This document shows, one piece after another, positions 21,173-29,803 of a stretch of DNA of 48,267 nt; position 1 is the stretch's first letter, and each line of letters starts with the position of its first letter. Origin of the DNA: Nonomuraea antri (GTDB lineage: Bacteria > Actinomycetota > Actinomycetes > Streptosporangiales > Streptosporangiaceae); the NCBI RefSeq assembly GCF_013283785.1, contig NZ_JABCPZ010000059.1, positions 1 to 48,267 of the forward strand, read 5' to 3'. The notes below the pieces were generated by a model. The model saw only the letters and a list, made by a program, of their open reading frames with translations. It ran no database searches and was not told the origin of the DNA. The translations under genes were made by a program, and so were the position numbers.

Positions 21173-24100
21173 CTAGGTATAGAAGTACCCGTCAACGGCG
21201 TCGAGCAGCCACTCGGCCAGATAACCGGCGAAAGAGGACCTGACCAGCACCTGATACGTGTCGGTCCCGATGCGCCGCAGGATGACCGGGACCTTGGCCA
21301 GCAACGTCTGGGCGTGGCCGGTGAACACCGCCGGGTGCAGGTCGATCGGGCAGCCGGTGATCAGCACGTCCAGGGCCGCCGGGCCGGCCAGCTCGATGAT
21401 CGTGCGCTGGTCCGACACGTCCACCCAGCCGGGGCCCGGCTCGGCGGCGCCCGTCACCAGCCACCACCCGGGACCCAGCGACAGCCCGTCGGCCTCGGCC
21501 CCGCGCACCTCCCACATCGGGACGCCGGGCACCTCGCGCAGGCGCAGCCCCGGCGTGCTCGCCGCGGCGAACCGCGCGGCGAAGGCGGCCCCGGCGAACT
21601 CCGGCCGCGCCGCCTCCACCGGAGTCGCGGCGGGCTCGGTGAGCGGGTCGCCGTCGCGGCGGGCGTTGCCTGGGTCGTAGAAGACCGGTTCGACCACCGT
21701 CACCGCGTGCGCCGTGCCGTTCGAGACGGCCGTGAGCCGGTCGCCGGGCGTCACGTCCCTGGCCATGGCCAGGTTGAACGTGCGGCCGAGCACCGCGCTG
21801 CGATAGCTCGACGTCACGTGCCCGAGCATCGGCACCGGCGGCACGCTCCCGGCGTGCTCGGCGACCAGTTGCGCGCCCTCATCCACGAAGGCGGCGGGGT
21901 CGTCGGTGAGCAGGCCGACCAGCCGCTTGCGCCCGTCCCTGGCGGTGTCGGGCCTGGCGTGCGAGCGCTTGCCCACGAAGTCCGGCTTGCGCTTGGCCAC
22001 GATCCACGACATCCCCAGGTCCTGCGGCGTGACCGTGCCGTCGGTCTCCTGCCCGACGATCGCGAAGCCCTTCTCGGCCCGCAGCACGTGCATGGTCTCC
22101 GTCCCGTACGGGGTCGCGCCCAGCCCCAGCACGGCCTCCCACAGCGCCCGGCCGTAGCGCCAGGGCACGTTCACCTCGTACGCCAGCTCGCCGGAGAAGC
22201 TGATCCTGAACACCCGGCCGGCCACGCCCAGCACCGGCGTGCCCGCGTAGCGCATGAAGGCCAGGTCCACCGCGCCCGGCGCGATCGCCGCGATGACCTC
22301 GCGGGCGCGCGGGCCGACGACGGCGACCGTCGCCCAGTGGTCGGTGACGGAGGTGAACGAGACGTCCAGCGACGGCCATTCGGTCTGACGCCACTCCTCC
22401 AGCCAGTCGAGCACGGCGGCGGCCTTGCCGGTGGTCGTGGTCATCAGGTAGTGGTCGCCGGCGAGCCTGGTCGTGGTGCCGTCGTCGAAGACCATGCCGT
22501 CGGCGGTGCACATCAGGCCGTAGCGGCAGGCGCCGACGGCGAGCGTGGAGTAGGTGTTGGTGTAGATCCGGTCCAGGAACTCGCCCGCGTCGGCGCCTCT
22601 GATGTCGATCTTGCCGAGGGTGGAGGCGTCCATGGCGGCGATGCCGGTGCGGGCCGCCCGGCATTCGCGCCGCACCGCCTCGGCCATGCACTCGCCGTCC
22701 TGGGGGAAGTACCAGGGGCGTTTCCACTGGCCGACGTCCTCGAACACGGCGCCGCGCGCCACGTGCGAGGCGTGCATGGACGTCGTCCTGACCGGGTCGG
22801 ACAGCTCGCCGCGGTCGCGTCCGGCGAGGGTGGCGAAGGAGACCGGCGTGTACGGCGGGCGGAACGTGGTCGTGCCCACCTGGCCGGGGCTCGCCCCGAG
22901 CAGCGCGGACATCACGCCCACCACCACCGCGCCCGACGTCTTGCCCTGGTCGGCGCCGGTGCCCGCGGTGGTGAAGCGCTTGACGTGCTCGACCGAGCGC
23001 ATGCCGGTGCCCGCGGCCCTGGCCACGTCGTCGACGGTGACGTCGCGCTGGAGGTCGACGAAGGCGGGCTGCTCGCCCCGGGTCCCGGTCAGCCAGAGCG
23101 CGGCCGGTGGGCGCGGCACGTCCTCGTCGCTCTCGGGGACGCGGGGCGCGGGACCGCGCTCGAACCCGGCCAGTTCGGCGGCCTCCGCGCCTGCCGCGTG
23201 GCCGTCCGCGATGACGAGCGCGGTGGCGTAGCGGCCCGCGCACGCGCCGGCCGAGCGCTGCGCCTGCGCCGGCTCCCCCGGCACGAACGCCTGCAAGTCC
23301 TCGTCGAACCCGGCCCGCCCCTGCGACTGGCTGAACAGGTGCACGGCCGGGTTCCAGCCGCCGGCCACCGCCAGCAGGTCGGCCTCGATGATCCGCTCGC
23401 CCACCCGGACCCCGGCCAGCAGCCCGCCGGCGTCGGCCACGGCCTCGGTGACCAGCTGCCCGGCCAGCACCTCCACGTCCATGGGCAGGCCCTGGGGGCG
23501 CGGGTCGACCACGGCCACCACCTCGACGCCGGCCGCCGACAGGTCGCGTGCGGCCTCGTAGCCGGAGTCGGCGCAGGCGAACACCACCGCGCGCCGTCCG
23601 GCCCGCACGCCGTACCTGTTGGCGTAGGCGCGGGCGGCGCCGGCCAGCATCACGCCGGGCAGGTCGTTGCCGGGGAAGGCGACCGATCGCTCGTGCGCGC
23701 CGGTGGCGAGCACCACGCGCCGGGCCCGCAGGTGCCACAGCCGCTCGCCGCGCGCCCGCCGCTGCACGGCCACCAGATAGTTGTGGTCGTAGTAGCCGAT
23801 GGCGGTGGTCCTGGTCAGCACCCTGACCTCGGGCAGATCGGCCAGCCGGGCGGACGTCGCGCCGGCCCAGTCGAGCGCGGGCGCGCCGTCGAGCCTGGTC
23901 CTGCCGTTGAGCAGGTCGCCGCCGAGCACCGGCTGGTCGTCCAGCAGGATCACCCTGGCCCCGGCCAGGCCCGCGGCCAGCGCCGCCGACAGCCCGGCCG
24001 GGCCGCCGCCCACCACGAGCACGTCGCAGTGCAGGTAGCCCTTGTCGCAGCGGCGCTCGTCCACGGCGTCGGGATCGATGCGGCCCTTGCCGCGCAGGCT

Positions 24101-24328
24101 CCACGCCGCCAGCCCCTCGTGCAGCTCCACCGTGGTGGCCGCCAGCATCGGGTCGGCGCCCACCCTGACCAGGGCGTTCGGCTCTTCGGGACCGGCGGAG
24201 AAGACGCCGCGCGGTCGGCCGTGCTCGACGCTGCGGCCCACCACGCGCACGCCGTTGCGCAGCAGCGCGGCGGCCAGCGTGTCGCCCGGCTCCCCCGCGT
24301 AGGACCGGCCGTCGAAGGTGAACCTCAT
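21173..24328 (-). CDS. soxA: sarcosine oxidase alpha subunit fused to gamma subunit
   Basis: Heterotetrameric sarcosine oxidase turns sarcosine, O2 and tetrahydrofolate into glycine, H2O2 and methylene-THF. From the ATG at 24328 the protein has 1051 residues. 1-90: the SoxA N-terminal domain (DTLAAALLRNGVRVVGRS, RPRGVFSAGPEEPNALV). About 115-420: NAD-binding oxidoreductase (DVLVVGGGPAGLSAAL). About 500-890: GcvT-like folate domain (MDASTLGKIDIRGADAGEFLDRI, GYGLM-type loop, FSGELAYEVNVP). 894-1051: matches SoxG (LREVPGVPMWEVRG, VDVSDQRTIIELAGPAALDVL, PIDLHPAVF, AQTLLAKVPVILRR, YQVLVRSSFAGYLAEWLLD). No separate soxG follows. The ATG overlaps the soxD stop (ATGA). The fusion is read without a frameshift in this sequence. 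Confidence 0.95.
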   Translation of the reverse strand: MRFTFDGRSYAGEPGDTLAAALLRNGVRVVGRSVEHGRPRGVFSAGPEEPNALVRVGADPMLAATTVELHEGLAAWSLRGKGRIDPDAVDERRCDKGYLHCDVLVVGGGPAGLSAALAAGLAGARVILLDDQPVLGGDLLNGRTRLDGAPALDWAGATSARLADLPEVRVLTRTTAIGYYDHNYLVAVQRRARGERLWHLRARRVVLATGAHERSVAFPGNDLPGVMLAGAARAYANRYGVRAGRRAVVFACADSGYEAARDLSAAGVEVVAVVDPRPQGLPMDVEVLAGQLVTEAVADAGGLLAGVRVGERIIEADLLAVAGGWNPAVHLFSQSQGRAGFDEDLQAFVPGEPAQAQRSAGACAGRYATALVIADGHAAGAEAAELAGFERGPAPRVPESDEDVPRPPAALWLTGTRGEQPAFVDLQRDVTVDDVARAAGTGMRSVEHVKRFTTAGTGADQGKTSGAVVVGVMSALLGASPGQVGTTTFRPPYTPVSFATLAGRDRGELSDPVRTTSMHASHVARGAVFEDVGQWKRPWYFPQDGECMAEAVRRECRAARTGIAAMDASTLGKIDIRGADAGEFLDRIYTNTYSTLAVGACRYGLMCTADGMVFDDGTTTRLAGDHYLMTTTTGKAAAVLDWLEEWRQTEWPSLDVSFTSVTDHWATVAVVGPRAREVIAAIAPGAVDLAFMRYAGTPVLGVAGRVFRISFSGELAYEVNVPWRYGRALWEAVLGLGATPYGTETMHVLRAEKGFAIVGQETDGTVTPQDLGMSWIVAKRKPDFVGKRSHARPDTARDGRKRLVGLLTDDPAAFVDEGAQLVAEHAGSVPPVPMLGHVTSSYRSAVLGRTFNLAMARDVTPGDRLTAVSNGTAHAVTVVEPVFYDPGNARRDGDPLTEPAATPVEAARPEFAGAAFAARFAAASTPGLRLREVPGVPMWEVRGAEADGLSLGPGWWLVTGAAEPGPGWVDVSDQRTIIELAGPAALDVLITGCPIDLHPAVFTGHAQTLLAKVPVILRRIGTDTYQVLVRSSFAGYLAEWLLDAVDGYFYT

Positions 24329-24567
24329 CGGGGCTTCCTGATCTCGTGGGTGACGGTGTGGCGTTCGACGCCGAACCAGGCGCGGCAGCCGTGCACGTGG
24401 AACCAGCGCTCGTGGAACCAGCCCTTGGGGTTGTCGCGCAGGAACACGTACTCGGCCCACTCCTCGTCGGTCACCGGCCGGGTGGGGTAGGCGATGCCGG
24501 CCTGGCCGCCGTAGTGGAACTCGTTCTCGTCGCGTGGGCCGCAGTGCGGGCAGTCGATGAGCAGCAT
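24325..24567 (-). CDS. soxD: sarcosine oxidase delta subunit
   Basis: The 80-residue protein begins MLLIDCPHCGPRDENEFHYGG and ends with GWFHERWFHVHGCRAWFGVER and THEIRKPR, the complete SoxD pattern. Cys6, Cys9, His59 and Cys61 are the expected zinc ligands. SoxD is a small structural subunit of the heterotetramer. Its ATG overlaps the soxB stop (TGATG) and its stop overlaps the soxA start (ATGA). Confidence 0.95.
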   Translation of the reverse strand: MLLIDCPHCGPRDENEFHYGGQAGIAYPTRPVTDEEWAEYVFLRDNPKGWFHERWFHVHGCRAWFGVERHTVTHEIRKPR

Positions 24568-25769
24568 CAGTGCGCCACCGCCGCCGCGCCGTGCTCGTCG
24601 ATGAGCGCCCCGGTGGTGAAGCGTTCCAGCGCGAACGGCTCGGCCAGCGGATGCGGCGCGCCGTGCGCGATCGTGTGCGCGTAGACCCAGCCGGAGCCCG
24701 GAGTGGCCTTGAAGCCGCCGGTGCCCCAGCCCGCGTTGATGTACAGCCCGTCCACCGGAGTGGTGCCGATGATCGGGGAGGCGTCGGGTGAGACGTCCAC
24801 GATGCCGGCCCAGGTACGCAGCACCCGGACCCGGCTGAAGATCGGGAACAGCTCCAGCGCCGCCGCCATCTGCGCCTCGATGACGTGGAAGGCGCCGCGC
24901 TGGCCGTAGGAGTTGTAGGCGTCGATGCCCGCGCCCATGACGAGTTCGCCCTTGTGCGCCTGGCTGACGTACACGTGCACGGCGTTCGACATGACCACGC
25001 AGTCGAGCACCGGCTCCAGCAGCTCCGAGACCAGCGCCTGCAGCGGGTGCGACTGCAGCGGCAGCCTGATCCCGGCCCGCTCGGCCAGCACGGAGGTGTG
25101 CCCGGCGGAGGCGAGCGCGACCTTGCCCGCCGCGATCCGGCCGCGCGAGGTCCGCACGGCCGTCACCCGGCCGCCGGTGATCTCGAACCCGGTGACCTCG
25201 CAGCCCTGGATCAGGTCGACGCCGTGGGAGTCGGCGGCGCGGGCCAGCGCCCAGGCCACGTGGTCGTGCTTGGCGATGCCGCCGCGCCGTTGCAGCGTGG
25301 CGCCCATGACCGGATACCTGGCCCGGTCCGACACGTTGATGATCGGGCAGAACTTCTTCACCTCTGCGGGTTCCAGCCATTCTGCGTCGACGCCGTTGAG
25401 CCGGTTGGCGTTGACGCGCCGCCTGCCCTCGCGCACGTCGCCCAGGTTGTGCGCCAGGTTGAGCACGCCGCGCTGGCTGAACTGCAGGTCGTAGTCGAGT
25501 TCGGCGCTCAGGCCCTCCCACAGCTTGAGCGAGTGCTCGTAGATGGCCGCGCTCTCGTCCCACAGGTAGTTGGAGCGGATGATCGTGGTGTTGCGTGCCA
25601 TGTTGCCGCCGGCCAGCCAGCCCTTCTCCAGGACGGCGACGTTCGTGATGCCGTGGTTCCTGGCCAGGTAGTAGGCGGTGGCCAGGCCGTGCCCACCGCC
25701 GCCGACGATGACGACGTCGTAGGCGGGCCTGGGTTCGGGGTTGCGCCAGAGGAAGTCGGGATGGGTCAC
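24567..25769 (-). CDS. soxB: sarcosine oxidase beta subunit
   Basis: SoxB is the flavin subunit that oxidises sarcosine. From the GTG at 25769 (overlapping the TGA of dmgO) it has 400 residues with an FAD-binding Rossmann motif DVVIVGGGGHGLATAYYLA (18-36), GNMARNTTIIRSNYLWDES, GIAKHDHVAWALARAA with His168 at the position of the histidine that holds FMN covalently in Corynebacterium SoxB, and LRTWAGIVDVSPDASPIIG and NAGWGTGGFKATPGSG at the C-terminus. It sits in the order dmgO-soxB-soxD-soxA, all overlapping. Confidence 0.95.
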   Translation of the reverse strand: MTHPDFLWRNPEPRPAYDVVIVGGGGHGLATAYYLARNHGITNVAVLEKGWLAGGNMARNTTIIRSNYLWDESAAIYEHSLKLWEGLSAELDYDLQFSQRGVLNLAHNLGDVREGRRRVNANRLNGVDAEWLEPAEVKKFCPIINVSDRARYPVMGATLQRRGGIAKHDHVAWALARAADSHGVDLIQGCEVTGFEITGGRVTAVRTSRGRIAAGKVALASAGHTSVLAERAGIRLPLQSHPLQALVSELLEPVLDCVVMSNAVHVYVSQAHKGELVMGAGIDAYNSYGQRGAFHVIEAQMAAALELFPIFSRVRVLRTWAGIVDVSPDASPIIGTTPVDGLYINAGWGTGGFKATPGSGWVYAHTIAHGAPHPLAEPFALERFTTGALIDEHGAAAVAH

Positions 25770-28183
25770 CGGCGGATCTTCTCCATCTGGGGGTCGAACA
25801 GCGGCTCGGCGGCGACCTCCGCGGGAACCCGCCGCCCGAAGTACGAAATTTCCACGTGTGTTCCGGGGGTGGTCAGCTCGATCGGCAACCAGGCGTAGGC
25901 GATGGGCCGCTGGATCGTGTGGCCGTAGGCGGCGCTGGTGACGTAGCCGACCGTGCGGCCCTGGTGCCGTACCGGCTCCTTGCCCATGACCACCTCGGCG
26001 CTGAGCAGCGGCACGAGCTTGCGGGTGAGCCCATTGGCGTGCGCGGCGGACAGCGCGTCGCGACCGACGAAGTCCTTGTCGTCCCTGACCGCGAACCCCA
26101 GCCCCGCCTCGTACGGGTTGTGCTCGGGCGTCATGTCCACGCCCCAGAGCCGGTAGCCCTTCTCCACCCGCAGGCTGTTGAACGCGGCCCGGCCGCCCGC
26201 GATCGGCAGGCCGGTGGCCCAGAGCGTGTCCCACAGCTTGAGCCCCAGGTCGGCGGTGGTGTAGAGCTCCCAGCCCAGCTCGCCGACGTAGGAGACCCGC
26301 ATGGCCAGCACCGGGACCTGCCCGACATATCCGGATCTGCAGCTGAAGTAGCGGAAGTTCGCGTGCGACAGGTCGAGGTCGGTGAGCGGCTGCACCAGCT
26401 CTCTGGCCCGCGGCCCCCAGACCCCGATGCAGCAGGTGCCCGGCGTGATGTCGCGTACGTGCACGCCGCCCGGCGCGTGCCTGGTCAGCCAGTCGAGGTC
26501 GAGGTTGCCGTTGGCGCCGATCTGGAACCTGTCGTCGTCCAGCCGGGCGACGGTCAGGTCGGACCTGATGCCGCCGGCCGCGTCGAGCAGCAGCGTGTAG
26601 GTGACCGAGCCCGGCTTCTTGTCCACGTTGTTGGTGGTCATGCGCTGCAGGAACGTCGCCGCGCCGGCTCCGGTGACCTCGATGCGCTTGAGCGGGGTCA
26701 TGTCGTACAGGGCGACCTGTTCCCTGGTGGCCCGCGACTCGGCGGCGGCGATGGGCGACCAGTGGCGGCTCGCCCAGGCGTCGCGTGACGCCGCGCCGAG
26801 CCCCGGCTCGTCCAGGCCCGCCAGCAGCAGCGCGTTCGACTCGAACCAGTGCGGCCGCTCCCACCCGGCCGCCTCCAGGAAGTACGCCCCCAGCTCCCGC
26901 TGCCTGACGTGGAACGGGCTGGTCCGCATCGGGCGCGGCGACTCCATCGGCTGCAGCGGGTGGATGACGTCGTAGACCTCGACGAAGTTCTGCTTTCCCC
27001 GCTCCTCGACGAACGCCGGCGCCAGCTGCACGGGCTCGAACCGGTTGAGCTCGCATTCGTGCAGGTCGAAGCTCGAATGCCCGGCGACGAGCAGCTCCGC
27101 GACGGCCTTGGCCACCCCGGCCGAGTGCGTCACCCAGACGGCCTCGGCCAGCCAGAACCCGTCGAGCTCCGGCGCCTCGCCGATGAGCGGGAACCCGTCG
27201 GGGGTGAAGGAGAAGATCCCGTTGATGCCGTCCTCGTACTTGGTCTCGGCCAGGGCCGGGAGCAGTTCGACGGCGTCGCGCCAGGCGGGGTCGAAGTCCG
27301 CCTCGGTGAACGCCTGCACCGACGGCATGACCGTGCCCTTGGAGACGATCTCGTGCTGGGCCACCGGCATCGGCCGGTGCGCGTACGAGCCGACGCCGAC
27401 CCGGTCGCCGTGCAGCCGGAAGTACAGGTCCCGGTCCTGGTGGCGGAGGATGGGCGCGGTGCCGGGCAGCCTGATCGGGCCGGACTTGGCGTACTGGTGG
27501 GCCAGCGGCAGCAGCGGCACCCGCAGCCCGGCCATCGCCCCGATCGACGGGCCCCAGAACCCGGCGGCGCACACCACGACGTCGGCGGGGATGACGCGGT
27601 ACTCGTCCCGCGTCTCGACCGCGACGCCGGTGACCCGGCCGCCGTGCTGTTCGAGCCCGACCACGGTGTGCCCGGGCAGGAACGCGGCGCCGCGTTCCAT
27701 CGCCCGCTGCGCCTGCGCCTCGCCGCAGGCCACGGCGGCGGCCAGGCCGTCGGTTGGCACGTGGTAGCCGCCGAGCACCCGGCCCTGGTCGAGCGCGGGC
27801 CACAGCTCGGCGCATCGGGCGGCGTCGACCAGGTGGCCTTCGACGCCCCACGACTCGGCCCAGCCCCGCCGCCGGCTCAGGTCGGTCAGCCGTTCCTCGG
27901 TGGTGGCCACCTCCAGCCCGCCGACCTGCAGGAAGCACGGCGTGCCGCGCAGCGACAGACCGGTGTACTTGCGCACTGTGTAGGCGGCGAACTCCGTCAT
28001 GGCCTTGGACGGGTTGGTCTGGAAGACGAGCCCGGGGGCGTGCGAGCTCGACCCGCCGGCGGCGAACAGCGGGCCCTGCTCGACCACGGTGACGTCGGTC
28101 CACCCCCGTTCGGTGAGCTCGTCGGCCAGGGCACAGCCCACGATGCCCGCTCCGATGATCACCAGCCGTGGCCAACCCGCCAT
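25766..28183 (-). CDS. dmgO: dimethylglycine oxidase (FAD domain plus folate/GcvT domain)
   Basis: The enzyme oxidises N,N-dimethylglycine to sarcosine and hands the methyl group to tetrahydrofolate. The 805-residue protein resembles Arthrobacter globiformis DMGO along its whole length. FAD domain about 1-420: RLVIIGAGIVGCALADEL, GGSSSHAPGLVFQTNPSK with His48 in the covalent-flavin HAPG position, QVGGLEVATTE, GIFSFTPDGFPLIGE, VWVTHSAGVAKA. GcvT-like folate domain about 430-805: YDMTPLKRIEVTGAGAATFLQRMTTN, LSYVGELGWELYT-type motif, LRVEKGYRLWGVDMTPEHNPYEAGL. The ATG at 28183 has GGAGGG just upstream. It is first in the operon, so dimethylglycine goes to sarcosine here and to glycine by SoxBDA. 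Confidence 0.93.
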   Translation of the reverse strand: MAGWPRLVIIGAGIVGCALADELTERGWTDVTVVEQGPLFAAGGSSSHAPGLVFQTNPSKAMTEFAAYTVRKYTGLSLRGTPCFLQVGGLEVATTEERLTDLSRRRGWAESWGVEGHLVDAARCAELWPALDQGRVLGGYHVPTDGLAAAVACGEAQAQRAMERGAAFLPGHTVVGLEQHGGRVTGVAVETRDEYRVIPADVVVCAAGFWGPSIGAMAGLRVPLLPLAHQYAKSGPIRLPGTAPILRHQDRDLYFRLHGDRVGVGSYAHRPMPVAQHEIVSKGTVMPSVQAFTEADFDPAWRDAVELLPALAETKYEDGINGIFSFTPDGFPLIGEAPELDGFWLAEAVWVTHSAGVAKAVAELLVAGHSSFDLHECELNRFEPVQLAPAFVEERGKQNFVEVYDVIHPLQPMESPRPMRTSPFHVRQRELGAYFLEAAGWERPHWFESNALLLAGLDEPGLGAASRDAWASRHWSPIAAAESRATREQVALYDMTPLKRIEVTGAGAATFLQRMTTNNVDKKPGSVTYTLLLDAAGGIRSDLTVARLDDDRFQIGANGNLDLDWLTRHAPGGVHVRDITPGTCCIGVWGPRARELVQPLTDLDLSHANFRYFSCRSGYVGQVPVLAMRVSYVGELGWELYTTADLGLKLWDTLWATGLPIAGGRAAFNSLRVEKGYRLWGVDMTPEHNPYEAGLGFAVRDDKDFVGRDALSAAHANGLTRKLVPLLSAEVVMGKEPVRHQGRTVGYVTSAAYGHTIQRPIAYAWLPIELTTPGTHVEISYFGRRVPAEVAAEPLFDPQMEKIRR

Positions 28184-28201
28184 GAGCCCTCCGGTTGTTC
28201 C

Positions 28202-28232
28202 TTAATACGCAACACATACCGGACTACGCAAC
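28202..28232 (-). promoter_or_regulatory. promoter of the dmgO-sox operon with two GTTGCGTA repeats
   Basis: On the minus strand TTGCGT (28231-28226) and TATTAA (28207-28202) are spaced 18 bases apart as -35 and -10. GTTGCGTA occurs twice, at 28232-28225 and 28213-28206, 19 bp apart, one over each hexamer, so a protein that binds both would cover the promoter. The transcript would start about 12 bases before the ATG. Confidence 0.55.
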
Positions 28233-28283
28233 GAACATAAGGCCCTGCGCATCCACGGACAAGAGCTCCGGACGGCCGGATCC

Positions 28284-28314
28284 TTGACCTCATCCTTGGT
28301 CGAGGTTTCACGCT
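28284..28314 (+). promoter_or_regulatory. MerR-type promoter of the MFS gene
   Basis: A -35 TTGACC (28284-28289) and a -10-like CACGCT (28309-28314) are 19 bases apart, too long for normal promoters but standard for MerR-activated ones. The spacer carries the dyad ACCTCATCC-TT-GGTCGAGGT (28287-28306; 7 of 9 pairs match). The start codon follows 7 bases after the -10, so the transcript is probably leaderless. No merR gene is in the window. Confidence 0.6.
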
Positions 28315-28321
28315 GAGACGC

Positions 28322-29803
28322 ATGACCCGAACGACCTCACGCGCCCTGGCCGGCCGGCGCGAATGGATCGGGCTGGCCGTGCTCGCGCTGCCCGCCCTGC
28401 TGGCCTCGCTGGAACTGACCGTCACCAACCTGGCCCTGCCCGCCATCGGCGCGGACCTGCGCGCGAGCAGCACCCAACTGCTGTGGATCGTGGACGTCTA
28501 CGCCTTCCTGCTGTCCGGCTCGCTCATCACGATGGGCGCCTGGGGCGACAGGATCGGCCGCCGCCGGCTGTTGCTGATCGGCGCGGCCGCGTACGGTGTC
28601 GCCTCGGTGCTGGCCGCCTACGCCCCGGACGCCTGGAGCCTGATCGCCGCCCGCGCGCTCATGGGCGTCACCGGCGCGACCCTGATGCCCTCGACGTTAT
28701 CGCTGGTCACGTCCATGTTCACGGATTCACGCCAGCGCGCGGTGGCGGTCGGCGTGATCGTCGCCGCCGTCTCGGCGGGCACCGCGATCGGGCCGCTGGC
28801 CGGCGGCTGGCTGCTGGAGCGCTTCTGGTGGGGGTCGGCGTTCCTGGCGGCGGTGCCGGTCATGGCGGTGCTGGTGATCGTCGGGCCGCTGCTGCTGCCC
28901 GAGCACCGCGATCCCGGCGGCGGCAGGCTGGACGTGGTCAGCTCGCTGCTGTCACTGGCCGCGGTGCTCCCGGTGATCTACGGGCTCAAGCAGGTCGCGG
29001 CCGGCGGGCCGGCGCCTTACGCGGCCGTGGCGGTCCTGGCCGGGGCGCTCGCCGCCTGGCTGTTCGTCCGCAGGCAGCTCCGGCTGCCCGATCCGTTCAT
29101 CGACGTGCGGCTGTTCCGCGACAGGACGTTCGGCGCCGCCTCGGCCACGCTGGCGCTGGGCATCTTCGTGTTGTGGGGCTCGAACTACGCCCTGGCCCAG
29201 TACCTGCAGCTGGTGCACGGGCTGTCGCCGCTGCAGGCCGGGCTGTGGACGGCGCCGTCCGCGGTGGGCGTCATCGTGGGCTCCACGCTCGCGCCCAGGA
29301 TCGTCCGGGTGGTGCGTCCCGCCACCGTGATCGGGGCCGGGCTGGCCGTCTCGGCGGCCGGGTTCGCCGTGCTCACCCAGACGGGCGGCGGGCTGGGCGT
29401 GCTGGTCACCGGGGCGGTCGTGGTGTCGGCCGGGCTCGGCCCGATGATGGCGCTGGCCACGGACCTGGTCATCGGCGCGGCCCCGGCCGAGCGGGCCGGC
29501 GCGGCGGCGGCGATCGCGTCCACCGCGCCGCAGCTCGGCGGGGCGATCGGCATCGCGATCATCGGCAGCGTCGTCACGGCCGTCTACCGGGCCGCGCTGC
29601 CGCCTGGCGAGGTGCCGGAACAGGCCCGCGAGAGCCTGCACGCGGCGGTCGGCACCGCGGACCCGGCGGTGGTCGCGGCCGCGCGGGCGGCGTTCGTCGA
29701 CGGGTTCCACCTGGCCTCGGCGATCAACGCGCTGCTCATGGCGGCGATCGCGTTGCTGGTGGCGGCCCTGCTCAGGCCGCCCGGCGCCCGGCCGCTCAGG
29801 TGA
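28322..29803 (+). CDS. MFS drug:H+ antiporter, DHA2 family
   Basis: The 493-residue integral membrane protein has about 14 hydrophobic segments. Motifs are LELTVTNLALPAIGADL at helix 1 (motif D1), WGDRIGRRRLLLIG (motif A, between helices 2 and 3), ARALMGVTGATLMPSTLSL (motif B) and VSAGTAIGPLAGGWLL (motif C). This is the EmrB/QacA/SmvA-type layout, typical of exporters of toxic cationic or amphiphilic compounds. It diverges from dmgO across 138 bp and converges on an SDR gene with an 8-base overlap of the ends. The MerR-type promoter suggests induction by a drug-like ligand. The true substrate is unknown. Confidence 0.9.
   Translation: MTRTTSRALAGRREWIGLAVLALPALLASLELTVTNLALPAIGADLRASSTQLLWIVDVYAFLLSGSLITMGAWGDRIGRRRLLLIGAAAYGVASVLAAYAPDAWSLIAARALMGVTGATLMPSTLSLVTSMFTDSRQRAVAVGVIVAAVSAGTAIGPLAGGWLLERFWWGSAFLAAVPVMAVLVIVGPLLLPEHRDPGGGRLDVVSSLLSLAAVLPVIYGLKQVAAGGPAPYAAVAVLAGALAAWLFVRRQLRLPDPFIDVRLFRDRTFGAASATLALGIFVLWGSNYALAQYLQLVHGLSPLQAGLWTAPSAVGVIVGSTLAPRIVRVVRPATVIGAGLAVSAAGFAVLTQTGGGLGVLVTGAVVVSAGLGPMMALATDLVIGAAPAERAGAAAAIASTAPQLGGAIGIAIIGSVVTAVYRAALPPGEVPEQARESLHAAVGTADPAVVAAARAAFVDGFHLASAINALLMAAIALLVAALLRPPGARPLR

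Noticed and set aside
21314..24490. Plus-strand open frame of more than 1000 codons opposite soxA
   Set aside because: It mirrors soxA codon for codon, is full of Arg/Gly/Ala/His low-complexity sequence and has no motif. It is an effect of high third-position GC. The same holds for frames opposite dmgO, the 758-aa gene, hflX, glcD and miaB.
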